Shown: positions 37,001 to 49,079, numbered from the stretch's first letter. The stretch: DNA of 64,000 nucleotides from Branchinecta lynchi (GCA_023053575.1 JAKZAP010000006.1:16625280-16689279); one strand, 5' to 3'. Numbers and translations: made by a program. Notes: generated from the sequence alone by a model not told the origin.

Positions 37001-37073
37001 TTCTCTTCTTTACTCCACTATCTTCACATTGTGTTTGTGCAATTACATTACAAATAAATTATTATTATTATTA
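34013..37073 (-). mobile_element. LINE insertion with 5' inversion and 10-bp target duplication
   Basis: The first ~2.9 kb (34013-36940) carries a LINE ORF2 in reverse. The last ~130 bp (36941-37073) reads forwards and ends in an (ATT)n tail after 'acattacaaataaa'. TTATTTGCCT occurs directly before (34003-34012) and overlapping the tail end (37074-37083). This is the structure expected from twin priming during target-primed reverse transcription. Confidence 0.65.
34376..36938 (-). pseudogene. LINE ORF2: endonuclease end plus reverse transcriptase
   Basis: Reading in reverse from 36938, the truncated start shows the endonuclease motif VIVGDFNFNLP and, downstream, LIDNIFLP and SGSDHFLDYAVI. 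The RT begins around VDRMPKRALKPIFP, with LIPLYKNGDKSQINTYRPNS and LSKLFEKIM. A second frame (35470-34376) carries FVDLSKAFDTVNNEVL, CGVPQGSILGPLLFLIYVSE, the catalytic box IIYADDTVMLF and the C-terminal domain to the stop at 34376. The two frames are separated by a frameshift in an A run near 35590 and an AT-rich palindromic segment with stops (about 35500-35570). It resembles the CR1/Jockey-type group; I am not sure which. It cannot make a full protein. Confidence 0.88.
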
Positions 37074-37083
37074 TTATTTGCCT

Positions 37084-37759
37084 GCCCTTTGCTGAGCAGG
37101 CAATGGACTTGGGTATGGGGTGGAGGGGGGTGGTTGACGAACTCACTGGCTAAAACACAGTACCACAGGCTTAAGAAATATTAACGTAATAAGTTTAGAA
37201 ATGGTATGGAAAAGGCCATTGCAATAATAAAATGGTAAAAAAAAAAATTAGTAACAGGAATTAGAGCATGCTCTTTATCTCAAGTTTTGCTGGAGAGATG
37301 ACAAGTTCGGTAGCAGCTTCTGACGTAGGTACCCAAGACAAACTTAAACTGAGAACTGAAGGCAAATCTTTTTTCAATCAACTATCTAGAAGCTTATAGT
37401 ATCAACAGTGAGTTACTTTAGCATTTAGAGTTACATCATTTTAGCATTCAGCTTACTAGCAGATCAATCTGTAGGCTTTTCCTGCTTGGTTGAAACAACT
37501 AACGGAATCTCGTGGAAACTAGAAATTTGGTATGCATTCTGTTGTGTTTTCATTGGGTGTCATGTGGTTCAATCAGAGTTGTTGCTCAGTCCATCATGTC
37601 ATGTCCTAATCCGTGACCGAATTAACGCTCACGAGTCAAGACGGGTCCGAGTCTTGGACAAATGATACCGAGAGTCCTAGCAATAAGTTTTTTTCTTAAA
37701 ATAGTAAACTATATTTTTCATATAGCCTACAGAGAATTCAAATGAGAATGAAGCAGTGC
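37084..37759. other. No recognised feature
   Basis: Only short open frames. 'ggtgtcatgtggttcaatc' and the surroundings match none of the repeat families. Confidence 0.35.
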
Positions 37760-38763
37760 GAAATAAGTCAATTACAGGGTATTTTGCGGAAGAATACGTT
37801 TGGGGTCGGGAGCTGGATTTGTCCATGGATGTGTGGGGGGGGGGGCGATTTGTCTGGTTAATTCCGATAACGAACGAGACTCTAGCCTGCTAAATAGAAT
37901 CTGAGCGGGAATGTGATACGGGAATCTGAGCCAAAATTGATGGACGGAAGAGAAGATCTCATAGATGCGATCTTTATGTTTCTGAGTCGATTCTGTCACT
38001 GTGGAGGGGTTCAAGGGGTAGTCCTGGAAATTTTGTTGCTCATATATTGGTCAAACAGTTGTAGTGATTTGAATTACACTTGGAGTTTAGGAAGGTCATA
38101 CACCCTCGATGACATATTCCAAGTTCGAGACCGGTTCCGCCACGGTGGGGGCAAAGAAATTTCCCGAAGTATATCCGAACTTGAGTGAAACTTTATGTCT
38201 GGTAATGGAAGAAAGCATTGGTGATTTTGTGTGCTTCCGAACGGGATTTGAAAACTATGGGTGGAGTTTGAAGGAGAAGGAAGGAGTTTGAAAAAGAAGG
38301 GTAACGGAAGTTCCTCAGAAATGCTCAGGTTGATTAACACTTGATGGGTGGTAAAATAAGATGCTCTGCATGACTTATTTATGTACTCGAATCTGATTCT
38401 ACATTGTACGAGGATTTGGAGGGGCGAATCCAAAATTTGTGTCTCGATATCAAACGAGTGGAGCGATTAGAATGGGACATTGAGCGAACAAAATTCACTT
38501 GCCCTATATGCTGAGTTTTGGGGTCCTGAGAGGAATTGAACTTATTAAAGGTGATTTGGAGGGGGGGATTTCGAAGAAATGCTGTGAATCGACTTAAAAT
38601 GATGGGTTGTACGAGCAGAGCCCCATATATACAAATTCTATGTCACTTTTCGAAAGCGGGGGTTAGAAGGGGGGGGGGGGGGGGTTGACGTTCTAACATA
38701 CATTCTTACAGCAACTAGCCTACTCGTAACAAATGCTATACGAGCTCGTAGCTCTTGTTTTGG
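37760..38763 (+). mobile_element. Family B element, strongly diverged
   Basis: Spaced G runs, 'gtggaggggttcaagggg', 'aaatgctcaggttgattaa' and the right-terminal hairpin gagctcgtagctcttgtt (38739-38756) identify it. Substitutions have removed most of the block motifs, so this is probably an old copy. Confidence 0.5.
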
Positions 38764-39384
38764 AGTGAAGTGAGATGGTTGTGGAGAAGGAGGGGGGGGG
38801 GTCGTGTACTGGAATAACGAAACAAAAAAGAATATTACATTTCAGTTTTGTGTCTCTGACATAGGCTAAGTGTATCTAAGCTGTCATGAGCGCATCTACT
38901 TAATTCAGTTTGTTGTTCCCTGAGAGATGGTGATTGAAAATTTGAACAGTTTTGTTGTGATTAATTTATCACAGAATTTGCACTTGCTACAATTTTGTAA
39001 TCCGAGCTTCCCAGTTGAAATATCACAGGATCGCTCATTTTCACAAACGTAATTTTTCAAAAGCCGTTGCACCCTTGTTACCTATGGTTTTCAGTTTTAT
39101 TACTTAGTCCCCTAAGGTATTACTTGATCTAATCCTGCTGACGAAAGTTACGAAACGACCATCCATTGGTCAGTCTGTCTTTAATTGGTCGCTGGAGACT
39201 TCGTTTTATCCGAAATTTGCCGGGCCGAAACTTTTTCTTGGACTTGTGACTCTGCAAGATTTCGAGACGAGTCCTGCTCCGTAAGTGACGAGTCCGAGTC
39301 CATGGAGGTGTCTCGAGACCATCTCAAGTCGAGTCCTGAGTCCACCAGCTGTGGTTTCAATCCAGTGATAAGGAGACATGGAAA

Positions 39385-39480
39385 ACTTATCTTTTTCTCT
39401 GCTTTCCTACGAGTCGCTAGGTTTCCCGGAATACTTATCTTTTTCTCTGCTTTCCTACGAGTCGCTAGGTTTCCCGGAAT
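39385..39480 (+). repeat. 48-bp tandem duplication
   Basis: Two identical units (39385-39432 and 39433-39480), each starting acttatctttttctctgc and ending ggtttcccggaat. Confidence 0.9.
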
Positions 39481-39503
39481 CGTTCGAAAATAGAAAACGT
39501 GAC

Positions 39504-40185
39504 AAAGCACAATGGACACTTCTAATGCTTTACTTTGTATTAAATGCTTCACAAATAAACATTTCCGACTTCCTTTAGAAGGCACTACGAAAATCGGCCG
39601 TTTTCTTGTTATCCCTTGTCTTCTTCCCTTCCTCTGGCATTTCGGCGATCCAAATCTTAAGAGCTGGGATATCGTGGCAGGAAATTCAAAAACTAACTCC
39701 TAGCAATGCTTGATAGAAAAGGATATATTTGAGATGTCACCAAAGTCAAGCCGCAGATGCAGTTTACCTGATTGTTCTAGTGTTTCATCAGAAGTTCCAT
39801 GGCTTAAGTGCCTATTAAAAGTTTTTCTTTGTGGAATAGTGTCGTGAAGCTTGATTAGCTTGCTTTATAAAATGTACCAGAATACGCAATAAGCTTTTAA
39901 AAAATAACATAGCTACAAAAATCATTCAAAACAAATAACCTATTCAAATCTGAATTATACAAGCTGATTTATGCATAAAATAAAGATCTACTAAGTATTA
40001 CAAGAAACATCCCTTTTATATTTGTCCAAGCTAGTAAATTGAGAATATACTGGCCCAAAAAATTACGCTTTGAAATATAACAGAGTGGAAACTGTTGAAA
40101 AAGCTACTGATCTAGGGGGTAAGCATTGTTCCTAGGTTGTTACAGAGTGGGATTGTGGTAGTGTGATGTGCCCATTGAACTTTAA
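39504..40185. mobile_element. Family C element, diverged
   Basis: It shares 'gcacaatgg', 'atgcttcaca', 'cgacttcc.ttaga' and the right end 'cccattgaactttaa' with the copy at 21173. Confidence 0.55.
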
Positions 40186-40435
40186 GAAATGTCTTTGCCC
40201 AGCTGTTTCTATTGGTACAGACTACTTTGAAGAGTTGAATTCTAAGATCGGGATTTCATGAAAATTAGAAATTTTGGAAAGAACAGAATCCTCTGGCAAA
40301 GCTTCTAAAGGTGGTGAGGTATGGGACTAAAGAATTTAGTCTCAGGAATGAATGTTTAGCGTAGTTTACGTAGCATAGTATTCACATAGGTGTAACAGTT
40401 TATTTGTGAAGTGAAACGTGTATTAAATCTTGTAT

Positions 40436-41330
40436 GGCCTTTTGGCTTTATAAACAAGCGTTATGATTATACAGGTAAAAAGCATGTTGGATCAGAACAT
40501 CCTCGCGAGTTTTCGGCTGGCCATGGATATTTAAGACTAAAAATAATTAGTAATTGCAGATATAATTAAGCAGTTGTAGGTATGAATGATATGTTTACGG
40601 GATTTATTGAAGACTTATCTGTAAGGTCGGTGAGAATTCTTTTATTTAAGACGTATTGTACTGTCTCCCACTTTTGGATAACTTGGCCTTTTGGCTTTAT
40701 AAACAAGCGTTATGATTATACAGGTAAAAAGCATGTTGGATCAGAACATCCTCGCGAGTTTTCGGCTGGCCATGGATATTTATGACTAAAAATAATTAGT
40801 TATTGCAGATATAATTAAGCAGATGTAGGTATGAATGATATGTTTACGGGATTTAGTGAAGACTTATCTATAAGGTCGGTGAGAATTCTTTTATTTAAGA
40901 CGCATTGCACGCAACTATACTGTCTCCCACTTTTGGATAACTATCTTGAAACGCGATGCGTAAAGTAAAAGTTTGTTTTAACAATGCATTCCGTCATCTC
41001 CTTTCACACGATAGACGTTACTCTGCTAGTCAAATGTTTTTAGAAAATGAAATTGAATCTTTTGATGTTACGAGACGGAAAGCGATAATTAGTTTTGTTG
41101 CAAGGTTAGAAGTTTCCGAAAATCCACTTTTAAAGGCAATTCGTGAGAATGCAGAATGCCGTTCCGGCAATTTCTACCGCCTTTCCTACGACTATGCTAT
41201 TGCCCCGACCCACCGAATGGATGAAATGATTGTGTAAATTTAGTAGAGAATAGTCCTGTGTTAGTGTAATTTTAATATTTGATGCGTAATATCACGAATT
41301 AAATAAATTGATTGATTGGTTGATTGTACC
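40436..41330 (+). pseudogene. LINE ORF2 3' end with internal tandem duplication
   Basis: A 249-bp unit (40436-40684) is repeated at 40685-40943, the second copy having about 11 extra bases. The downstream frame to TAA 41237 reads VKVCFNNAFRHLLSHDRRYS, then ASQMFLENEIESFD and RRKAIISFVARLE. This is the C-terminal region that follows the catalytic core in many LINE reverse transcriptases ('LRVAYNN..R.L...R..SAS.MF'). The element ends in 'aattaaataaattgattgattgg', a TTGA-type tail. Upstream domains are missing. Confidence 0.75.
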
Positions 41331-41812
41331 AATCATAAGTAAATAGTAACCATCATAACAGTCGTGAAGCGAAAATAATAAGTGGGAGGAGCCCACTTAT
41401 TACGGCGGGCTTTCTGGAACGGCAATAATAACAAGAATAGTAACGATCGTAACTAAAAATAAGTCGCTGGAACGCTACCTAGAGTCAGGCAAACTTATGA
41501 ATGTAAAATTAATCTTTGGAGGGTTCCAGTAACAATTGGATTTGAAGCTATAGTCGCATCGGGCGAATCATACGTGTTACCTTGGTGTTACTAACAATAA
41601 GTACTAGAGGTGTTATTCGTGAAGCATCGTGACAAATGGAAAACATCCTATCCCTCTTTTGGTCAAGAAGGGAATTTGAGTACTAAGACCAATAAGCTAA
41701 CCGGTGATTTAGAATTCGTTACAGTGTTTGCAATTCATGATGGCAGGTTTTCCGTTAGGGTAGTCCAAAAATCTATAAAATTCCGACAATCGGGAACGAA
41801 AAATCCGTCAAA
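41331..41812. other. No recognised gene
   Basis: It contains 'gtgggaggagcccac' (a small dyad near 41383) and sequence related to the interiors of the F elements ('aaatccgtcaaattttccg'). No supported gene. Confidence 0.35.
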
Positions 41813-43128
41813 TTTTCCGTAAAAAAACGTCGAAAATCGTTAAAAAAAATTCCACGTTAAGCAGAAGTAGCCTACATGGAAGTTGTTAAATGAACAGACC
41901 AGAAACGCAACACCATGGGTGAGCACCGGTTAGAAACAATAGACAAGAAGCTCAGCATCGCGGGTGATTTTGTTTTTACAAATTTCAAGAAATATTGCAA
42001 CCGATTCTTATAAGTTCAGCAGAATGTCATTCCCGATGATAGGTATAGCAACATCTCCTTCCTTGCAGCTTTTGCTGAGAGAGTGAGGCCCCGGTAGAAG
42101 GTTCTTACGAATGTCTGTCGCTGACCACGGTTACTCTTTAACGGAGTAGTGTATTTTGCGGGAAGTTAACAGTCTGCAGTGTTTTCATCCGACCATTTCC
42201 GAAAGAATAGTGGTGGCCGCCAAGTTTATTATTCAGTTCATTTTGATTTTTACAGGAAAAAAAACCTGGCCAGATCCCTCAATTTATCTTTTCTCGGTGC
42301 TTAAAAAGTCGATTTATGCAAACACAACTCCGCAGGAAATTTGTTAAAAGCACATCTCTTACTAAAAATGACCTTTTCACTATGAAACGGATCAGAAAAA
42401 ATATTTTTTGGAAGTAGCGTTGCTTTCCATCTGAATTTAGCGATTTTCTTGTCAGTGCTTGTTAATTCTATTTTCCGTAAAAAAACGTCGAAAATCGTTA
42501 AAAAAAATTCCACGTTAAGCAGAAGTAGCCTACATGGAAGTTGTTAAATGAACAGACCAGAAACGCAACACCATGGGTGAGCACCGGTTAGAAACAATAG
42601 ACAAGAAGCTCAGCATCGCGGGTGATTTTGTTTTTACAAATTTCAAGAAATATTGCAACCGATTCTTATAAGTTCAGCAGAATGTCATTCCCGATGATAG
42701 GTATAGCAACATCTCCTTCCTTGCAGCTTTTGCTGAGAGAGTGAGGCCCCGGTAGAAGGTTCTTACGAATGTCTGTCGCTGACCACGGTTACTCTTTAAC
42801 GGAGTAGTGTATTTTGCGGGAAGTTAACAGTTTGCAGTGTTTTCATCCGACCATTTCCGAAAGAATAGTGGTGGCCGCCAAGTTTATTATTCAGTTTATT
42901 TTGATTTTTACAGGAAAAAAAACCTGGCCAGATCCCTCAATTTATCTTTTCTCGGTGCTTAAAAAGTCGATTTATGCAAACACAACTCCGCAGGAAATTT
43001 GTTAAAAGCACATCTCTTACTAAAAATTACCTTTTCACTATGAAACGGATCAGAAAAAATATTTTTTGGAAGTAGCGTTGCTTTCCATCTGAATTTAGCG
43101 ATTTTCTTGTCAGTGCTTGTTAATTCTA
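41813..43128 (+). repeat. 658-bp tandem segmental duplication
   Basis: Copies 41813-42470 and 42471-43128 are exactly the same length and nearly identical. I see only a few substitutions, for example near 42174/42832, 42239/42897 and 42368/43026. Each starts ttttccgtaaaaaaacgtcg and ends cttgttaattcta. Each copy has the same 63-codon open frame (42156 and 42814), for which I recognise no domain. Confidence 0.95.
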
Positions 43129-43196
43129 TCCAGTATTCCTGCTCCCCGACGCGGAGGCTGGGCGCAAAACATTTGAAAACTAAATGCGCCGTGGTT

Positions 43197-44047
43197 AACA
43201 AGACCAAAGATGTCGATGGGATCCCAAAAATCTAATACTTGATTCAGACAATTGGGTCTTGTCTTCGCCAGACTAATCATCAGAAAAAAACCAAGTTCAG
43301 ATATACCTCTATAAGCCATATCTATTTTGACGGTACTGACCAAGACTTCCTGCTTTACTTCTGCCAAGTTTCTGGTTTCTCCTGAATTCCGAGTGAACTA
43401 CTAGTCCAGCAAAAAAAGAAAATTCAGAAACGAATCCCGCGTATCTCCTTATCCCTTTAAAGAACATCTAATCAACTTTAAATAAACTTTGACTTAAAAA
43501 AAAAATCCGGTTACAACCGGATTCCGGACTAATTATATGTCCGTGGTAAAAAATTATTGTCATGTACAGACTCAGCCTCTCCTCTTACCCTTAATCTGTC
43601 ATCTAATCATACTTTTGCTTTTAAAATTTTTTCCGGTTTTGGCCGAATTCCGGGCGAACTAGTTGTTCGGCGAGAAAATGGTTTTCACCATCGTGTTCAG
43701 CACGTCCTTTTACCCCTTAATCGAACATTTAATCAACTTCAAATGAAACTTTTACTTTTAACCAACTTTCCGGCTTTCGCCGGATTCCGGACGAACTACT
43801 TGTCCGGCGAGAAAATGGTTTTCATTATCGTGCTCAGAATGCCTTCTTACCTCATAATCGACTATCACATTAGCTGTTTAAAAATATTTTGTTTGTCCCT
43901 TAATTTGAACCTCCTCCCCCACTGCATCCTCACACCAAGTTTCATCAAAATATCTCATTCCCTTCGAGAGTTATCGTGTTTACAGACATACCGACATTTT
44001 TGCCATGTCATAGGTATCCCTCCACTTACGTTTTGGGATCCCAAAAA
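43197..44047 (-). mobile_element. Family A element
   Basis: In reverse it starts tttttgggatcccaaaacg at 44046 and ends gggatcccatcgacatc...gtcttgttaacc at 43197. The CCGT tract is almost gone (one short 'gtcggtatgtctg'). Internal repeats with 'ccggacaagtagttcgtccgg' are well kept. Confidence 0.75.
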
Positions 44048-44801
44048 GTAGGAATATGAAGCAAATAAAAGAAGTAAAAAACAGAAGATTCTCGTATCCG
44101 TATGTGTGAAAGAGTTGTCAGCAGACGTTGAAGATTCAGGCAAACTTTGCGTTATTTAACTGGAAAACTCGAAACGGCCGAAAAAGCGCTAAACATTCGC
44201 AGGCACATAACGAAACAATGGAGAAAGGTGGGGATTTTAGAAGCTCTCAAAAGCTAGGTATATGATAAAAGACAGAATAAGCAAGAGGGGTCCTTTAAGG
44301 TCAAGCTCTTTTATGCTAAAATGCTGAGAAACTTGAAAATTGTCCAAAATCCTTTTTTCTGAAAAAATACAAAGATTTGCACAAAACCAGCTACGTTCAA
44401 ACTGCGAGCCAGAGTGTGAATTTGCCATCGTTTTTTCTAATAGTTGTTGTACATATCAGCGTGTTGTCTGAATGATAAGGCAATTAAGCTAGTTCAGCAA
44501 AGATTAGTATTTAATGAAAAATTCACTTTTACACAAATGATGAAAGATTCAGAGAAACTAAGCATAATTCAAATTTTAAGCAAGATCTTCAGTAATCGGC
44601 CAAGAATCCGAAAATCGGACGGATCTGATTCTAATCCGTCAAGGACCCAAGAAATCCGTTTTGACGAAAAAATCTGTCAAAGTGGAAACGCTGATTTGTT
44701 AGACAATGGACGAGCAAGCCAATTGTAACTAAGACGTCCCTGAGTTCACAAAATCCTTGACCGCTTCGAGAGACAAAAGCCGTTAATTCAGGCTCAAAAC
44801 G

Positions 44802-44808
44802 TATAAAT
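44802..44808 (+). promoter_or_regulatory. TATA box of the small secreted-protein gene
   Basis: TATAAAT stands 50 bp before the chosen ATG (44858), so transcription would start near 44832 and leave a 5' UTR of about 25 nt. Position and match support a core promoter; there is no transcript evidence. Confidence 0.5.
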
Positions 44809-44857
44809 CGACTGATCTTTGAAGTTCAGAAGTTGTCGTGTCACTAGCACTAGCTCT

Positions 44858-47643
44858 ATGATGATTAATTCAGCAGTAATCATGTTACTCCTGGGTAAGA
44901 ATCCTACTATTATTTTATTTTGTTTACTTCGGTCAAGGAAATGAAATATTGATGCTACTTTGATAGGTTTTTCTTGCGTACATTGCAAAGGCCGTGATAT
45001 TTTTGAATCGAACGCGTTAAGAGGCGTGCCAAATAATGGCAGCTTGCTTTCATTTGCGGAATAACCGTCGTTCAAAGGGTCTTCTCTTATCCTTTGAACA
45101 CAGAGACACTTCACCCTACTCGACAAAAACGGATATTGCTACACGTTCATCATGGGAGCATAAAGAAAAACAAAAAACATTAGAAGATGTAGGACTTTCG
45201 ACTTTGAGACTAAATTGTCGCTCTTTGGTACCCATTCTGAGCCGGTGAATTGCTTGAAACGTTAATCTGGCTTCTTTTTACTAAAACTTTTACAAAAGAG
45301 TTTTCTATATAATGAGAGTTTGAAAGCTTAAAAGTTTGTAAATAAAGAAGGAGTATCGCGTCCTATTGCTCATTTGGTCGGTTATGACGCAATTTTTGAA
45401 CACGAGTCGTTTTTTGCATGGAATGTTTGAAATTCAAGCTCCCATTTTTAATGAAACTTTTCTAGAAAGCTGTACTTGTACAATTAAGAAAGATCCAGCG
45501 AATTGCTTCCGGTCATTTAAAGGCTCAGAATAGTTATCAAACTCGGGCAGATCAGTCTTCAAAAAGTCGGAAGTCCTTTACCTCCTAATGTTAAATAATT
45601 TCTTTTCTACCGATCCCCGCTTTCGTCGGATAGGCTGCAATCTCTTTATACAATCAGGTCAATCGCTCGTGGACTAGAATTTCTGTCACGATGTTTGGCA
45701 CCGTCATCAGTTTCATATAAAAAAAAAATCCAGCTTGATGATGAAAGTACAGGAAATCCGGCAGGAAAATCCTGAACTCGTATTGAAGTAGATATTCGTG
45801 CACCCGAGACCGATTGAAGGTAGAGGAGTGAATTATTTCGGGTACAGAATACCAAGTGGTGTAAGTAGATGTCATGTAAAGGTCAAGAAACATATTCCAA
45901 AATTAGCCGTCACCACCAGGTCTAGCTCAGACGTATCATCTTTGACGCCGATTGTTCCAAGCTTTTCCTACTGGTGAACATTCTGCCGAACTTGTTTTAG
46001 GGTGTTATAGCCAATATAATGTCAATCTGTTGTGCTGGCTGATAGGATATCCTGCAAAGGGGAAGTGAAAGCACCGCTTTTTACAGTTATAAGTAAAGGT
46101 ATAGTTGTGCCAATTGTTTTTGAAGACATACTGCGTTTCTTCTAGTCGGCTCAGCCATGGCGTATCCCATAAAAGGTGATGAGCCAACAAGATCAAGGGT
46201 GAGTAGTATTATTTTTTTAATCTTTCCTTCTATCTTTTCTATCGAAATATCGCTTCCAAAGCATATGTACCTTATGTTTCCATTTATATCCATTGTATGA
46301 ATATAGGTTTCCAAGTCAGCTTAGGCTCAAGGAGTATTTATCATCTGATTGTTTTTGCCTCTTGTGACTTTTTTTTTTTCAATCAATCAAGTTTAATCCG
46401 AATAGCTAAAAGCTAGAAAAGGAATACAAATTTACAAAATACACAGACACACAAGACACAAATTAACTAATACACTTACAAGAAATTACCAGAAATAAAT
46501 GATGGAATGAAAACTACGTAAAAATTAGGTAGAAGAATTAGCGGGATATGGGGAAAACTTATTGCCAGTGTTCCTCTCAGACCGACGCACGGAAGACGGG
46601 AGGGGAGGGGGGAATAGAGGGGTCATCTGTGGACAACACATATTAGCTCCAAAATTGTTTGAAAGAGTATTTCTACGTAAAGATTTTCGACCAGATCGAA
46701 GGCCAAACCCAGCTCTATTTAGTTCCTTGTTATACTTTTTGTGTCCCCCTATCTGGTTGGCAAAAGTATTTCGATTTTTACTCATCGTTGACGATTGATC
46801 GCGTTTGTGATGCCTGCTAATATGTTGTGCAAAAAAAAAGAAAACAAAATACTATGCTATATCTTTTGGGTTCCTAGTCGGGAGCTCCGGGGACCTGCAC
46901 AGAGCCAGTAATCCGTGGGCCGAATTACGAAATAGTATCGAGAAATGAAATGGATGTTTGTTTTCTGCTGTTTAAAGTTCTCGCGGGAAATAAGGAGACC
47001 TTTAGTAATGTAGATGTCTTAGGCTACTGCAGATTTATTTCTACGTTTTCATCCAAGGTCCCGCGAGGCGTTGGCTATGGTAGCAGCAATGGAAATATCA
47101 TCTATGATAGCAAAGCCCTTGCTGCCATTTCCGGCGGAGCAAATGCTTTTGTGCAAGGACAGCTGGTTGACCAGACATTCCAGGCTGCCACAGGGCAAAG
47201 CTCCTACCTAGCTCAGCAGGTGAGAAGTTCAATGCCAATCAGATAAGCTAGCGTACTTTTAGCAAGCTTTTAGTGCAACACAATGACCAGGACAGCTTTC
47301 TTTGTTCCTTATTGAGTGCAACGGATAGTCATCATCAAGCAATATCTTATGTGAAATGTAGCCTAGTTGAAATTTGAATATTTAATTTGGCCAGAGCCCT
47401 ATTTAACTAATTAATCGCACATCTTCCCCACGAGATATTGGAAGCCATGCTCCCTTCAGGGGTTTGACCTATAAGTTTCTGTGTCCAGTTTGCTTCGTCT
47501 TGCGAAAAAGCTTAGTTTGATTGCTAACGAAGTATCTTTTCTTTTAGAGTGGGCTTCAGGCTCTAGGAGCAGCGGCTGCTGGGTCCGCATGGGCTATTCA
47601 ACAGTACAACACGATCGCTTCCAGTGCTGGAGGATACCACTAA
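44858..47643 (+). CDS. Small secreted Gly/Ala/Gln-rich structural-type protein, four exons
   Basis: Exons are 44858-44894, 46146-46198, 47058-47219 and 47548-47643; all junctions are GT-AG in phases 1, 0 and 0. The product is 115 aa. Residues 1-18 (MMINSAVIMLLLVGSAMA) form a signal peptide. Residues 19-33 form a propeptide ending RVPR, a furin-type RxxR site. The mature part starts GVGYGSSNGNIIYDSK and ends SSAGGYH. It is rich in Ala, Gly, Gln and Ser and has no cysteine. AATAAA lies at 47672-47677. Exon phases and layout match the larger gene at 55711-58557. Intron 1 holds a foldback element and intron 2 a LINE 3' end. Silk, cuticle, egg-coat or cement use are all possible; nothing shows which. 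Exons 3-4 are supported by the duplicate at 59079-59660; exons 1-2 are read from signals alone. Confidence 0.75.
45105..45645. mobile_element. Family I foldback element in intron 1
   Basis: It matches 31671-32245 ('gtaggactttcgactttgag', 'gtttgtaaataaag', end 'ggctgcaatctctt') with similarly inverted arms. It occupies nearly half of the first intron of the small secreted-protein gene. Confidence 0.65.
46295..46350 (+). repeat. Family E fragment
   Basis: 'gtcagcttaggctcaagg' and 'agtatttatcat' match the E copy at 31600. Confidence 0.4.
46379..46797 (-). mobile_element. LINE 3' end in intron 2
   Basis: In reverse it carries an open frame of 86 codons (46785-46525) including NRAGFGLRSGRKSLRRNTLS and CCPQMTPLFPPPLPSSVRRS, then a 3' UTR ending in a (TTGA)n-type tail. 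Its 3' half is almost the same as 25567-25842. The domain is not recognised, but the tail and duplication mark it as a retroelement end. Confidence 0.65.
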
Positions 47644-49075
47644 TTTTTAATCATTGTTTTGTTGCGTCAATAATAAATACGATACCTAAATTTTTCTTAT
47701 GCTTATATGTTGGCTCGATGCGTATCGACCAAATTGTTAAATCCAATCTTGAGGATATAGAACTCATATAACTCAACTAAGTTATTTGGCTTGTATCCTT
47801 CAGTCCAAAGGTAGAAACACTAACCTGAAGAGGACCTTGGGCAAGACGGGCCGAAATATCGCGTGAGTAAATCTCAGCTGACTGTTCATTTTGATTCGCA
47901 ATTCAGCTTGGGCTAAAGGAATATGCTTCTGTAGCCAACACAACTGACAAAACACTGAGTTACATGTAGTCCATCATATAGAACATCAGTCGATAGTTCG
48001 GATAAATGTTTTGCTGTCGTACAGTGAATTACAACAACAAGAAGCGCTCAGCACTTTCAAGTCTTACCCTTCCGATTGTCTGACAACACCATAAAAAAAA
48101 AATCTTGTAGTTGATACTGGGACTAATCTTGTCTCTACTGAGATAAGATTATCTCTAATTCGGATTAATCTCATCCCAGTAGAGACGAGATGAATCCCAG
48201 TAGCGAATACTGCAATCAACTTTAATCCTAACCCGGAGAAACTTTTTACAGTGAAATTTTCGTGTTTGACTTCTTCTTCTAGACATTCTAGTCTTGTAGA
48301 TTTCCGGTCCTTACTAGACCCCGTCGGAATGTTATTTATCCAAACGTACACCTGATAAAGTCCATGGGACAATTCTTTTGTGGATTTGCGACTGGAATAT
48401 TGAAGCTACTCAAAGTATTTTCCGATCCGATTGTGTGATGGAGCTCCGGTAACCAACCCCTCACGTCACGCCGTGATTGGTTTAGGACCCTCGTTCAGAC
48501 TGCATTCGGAGAACCGGATAATGCCGGGGCCGCATTCAGTCACGTCTGAATATCATTTGGTTCGTTAATTTGGTTATTACCCGAACTTTACGTTTCATCC
48601 TGGTGACACTTGGAACAAAGAAGTTCAAAAGATATTACCACCATCATCACTCAGGGGAAAACAAAACTGACAGAACTCAGTGGCTGTGCAAAGGTCAGTG
48701 ATCGGTCCGAAGATTAGTTTCTAATGACGGAGATGAATTTTTCCACCTCGAGTATTTTACGTTTTCAGCGTCTTTTCTTCCTATTTTCGACCGTAAGACG
48801 TGCAGATGTTATAAGCCCATTTATCAGTAAACTTGATGGTTGTCGAACATTATACTGGGAGTTATATGCCAAGGGCTAAGCTTTCATAGCATGTTCTGCA
48901 GTTTACTGCCGATTCTGATCCTACCATTTATCCGGTAGTAAAGCAAAGCAGGTAAATGGATTGAATCTAAATCGAGAAGCAGCTTGAAACATATTTATTA
49001 GAACAACGGATGTCCGGTTTTCACCCTTCCTCGTGAGAAAACGAAGCTAGAAGATCTGTTTTCTGTGTCCGGGCG
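47018..49075 (+). repeat. Segmental duplication, copy 1
   Basis: It contains exons 3-4 of the small secreted-protein gene, its poly(A) signal, a family E repeat (47815-47935) and downstream DNA. It matches 59035-62862, broken there by three insertions. Copy 1 has its own extra segment (about 48010-48265) with a small foldback. Confidence 0.8.
48115..48202. mobile_element. 88-bp foldback MITE
   Basis: TACTGGGACTAATC faces GATGAATCCCAGTA, and the arms continue inward with 'gtctctactg' and 'cagtagagac'. It is absent from the matching place in duplicate copy 2. Confidence 0.75.
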
Positions 49076-49079
49076 GACT

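Noticed and set aside
43557..44051. 164-codon open frame on the plus strand
   Set aside because: It reads through family A repeat units in reverse and shows a duplicated segment from the ~137-bp repeat. No domain is visible and other A copies do not keep the frame.
44444..44728. 94-codon plus-strand frame before the small secreted-protein gene
   Set aside because: Low-complexity, no signal or domain, and it runs into sequence related to the F/tandem-duplication interiors.
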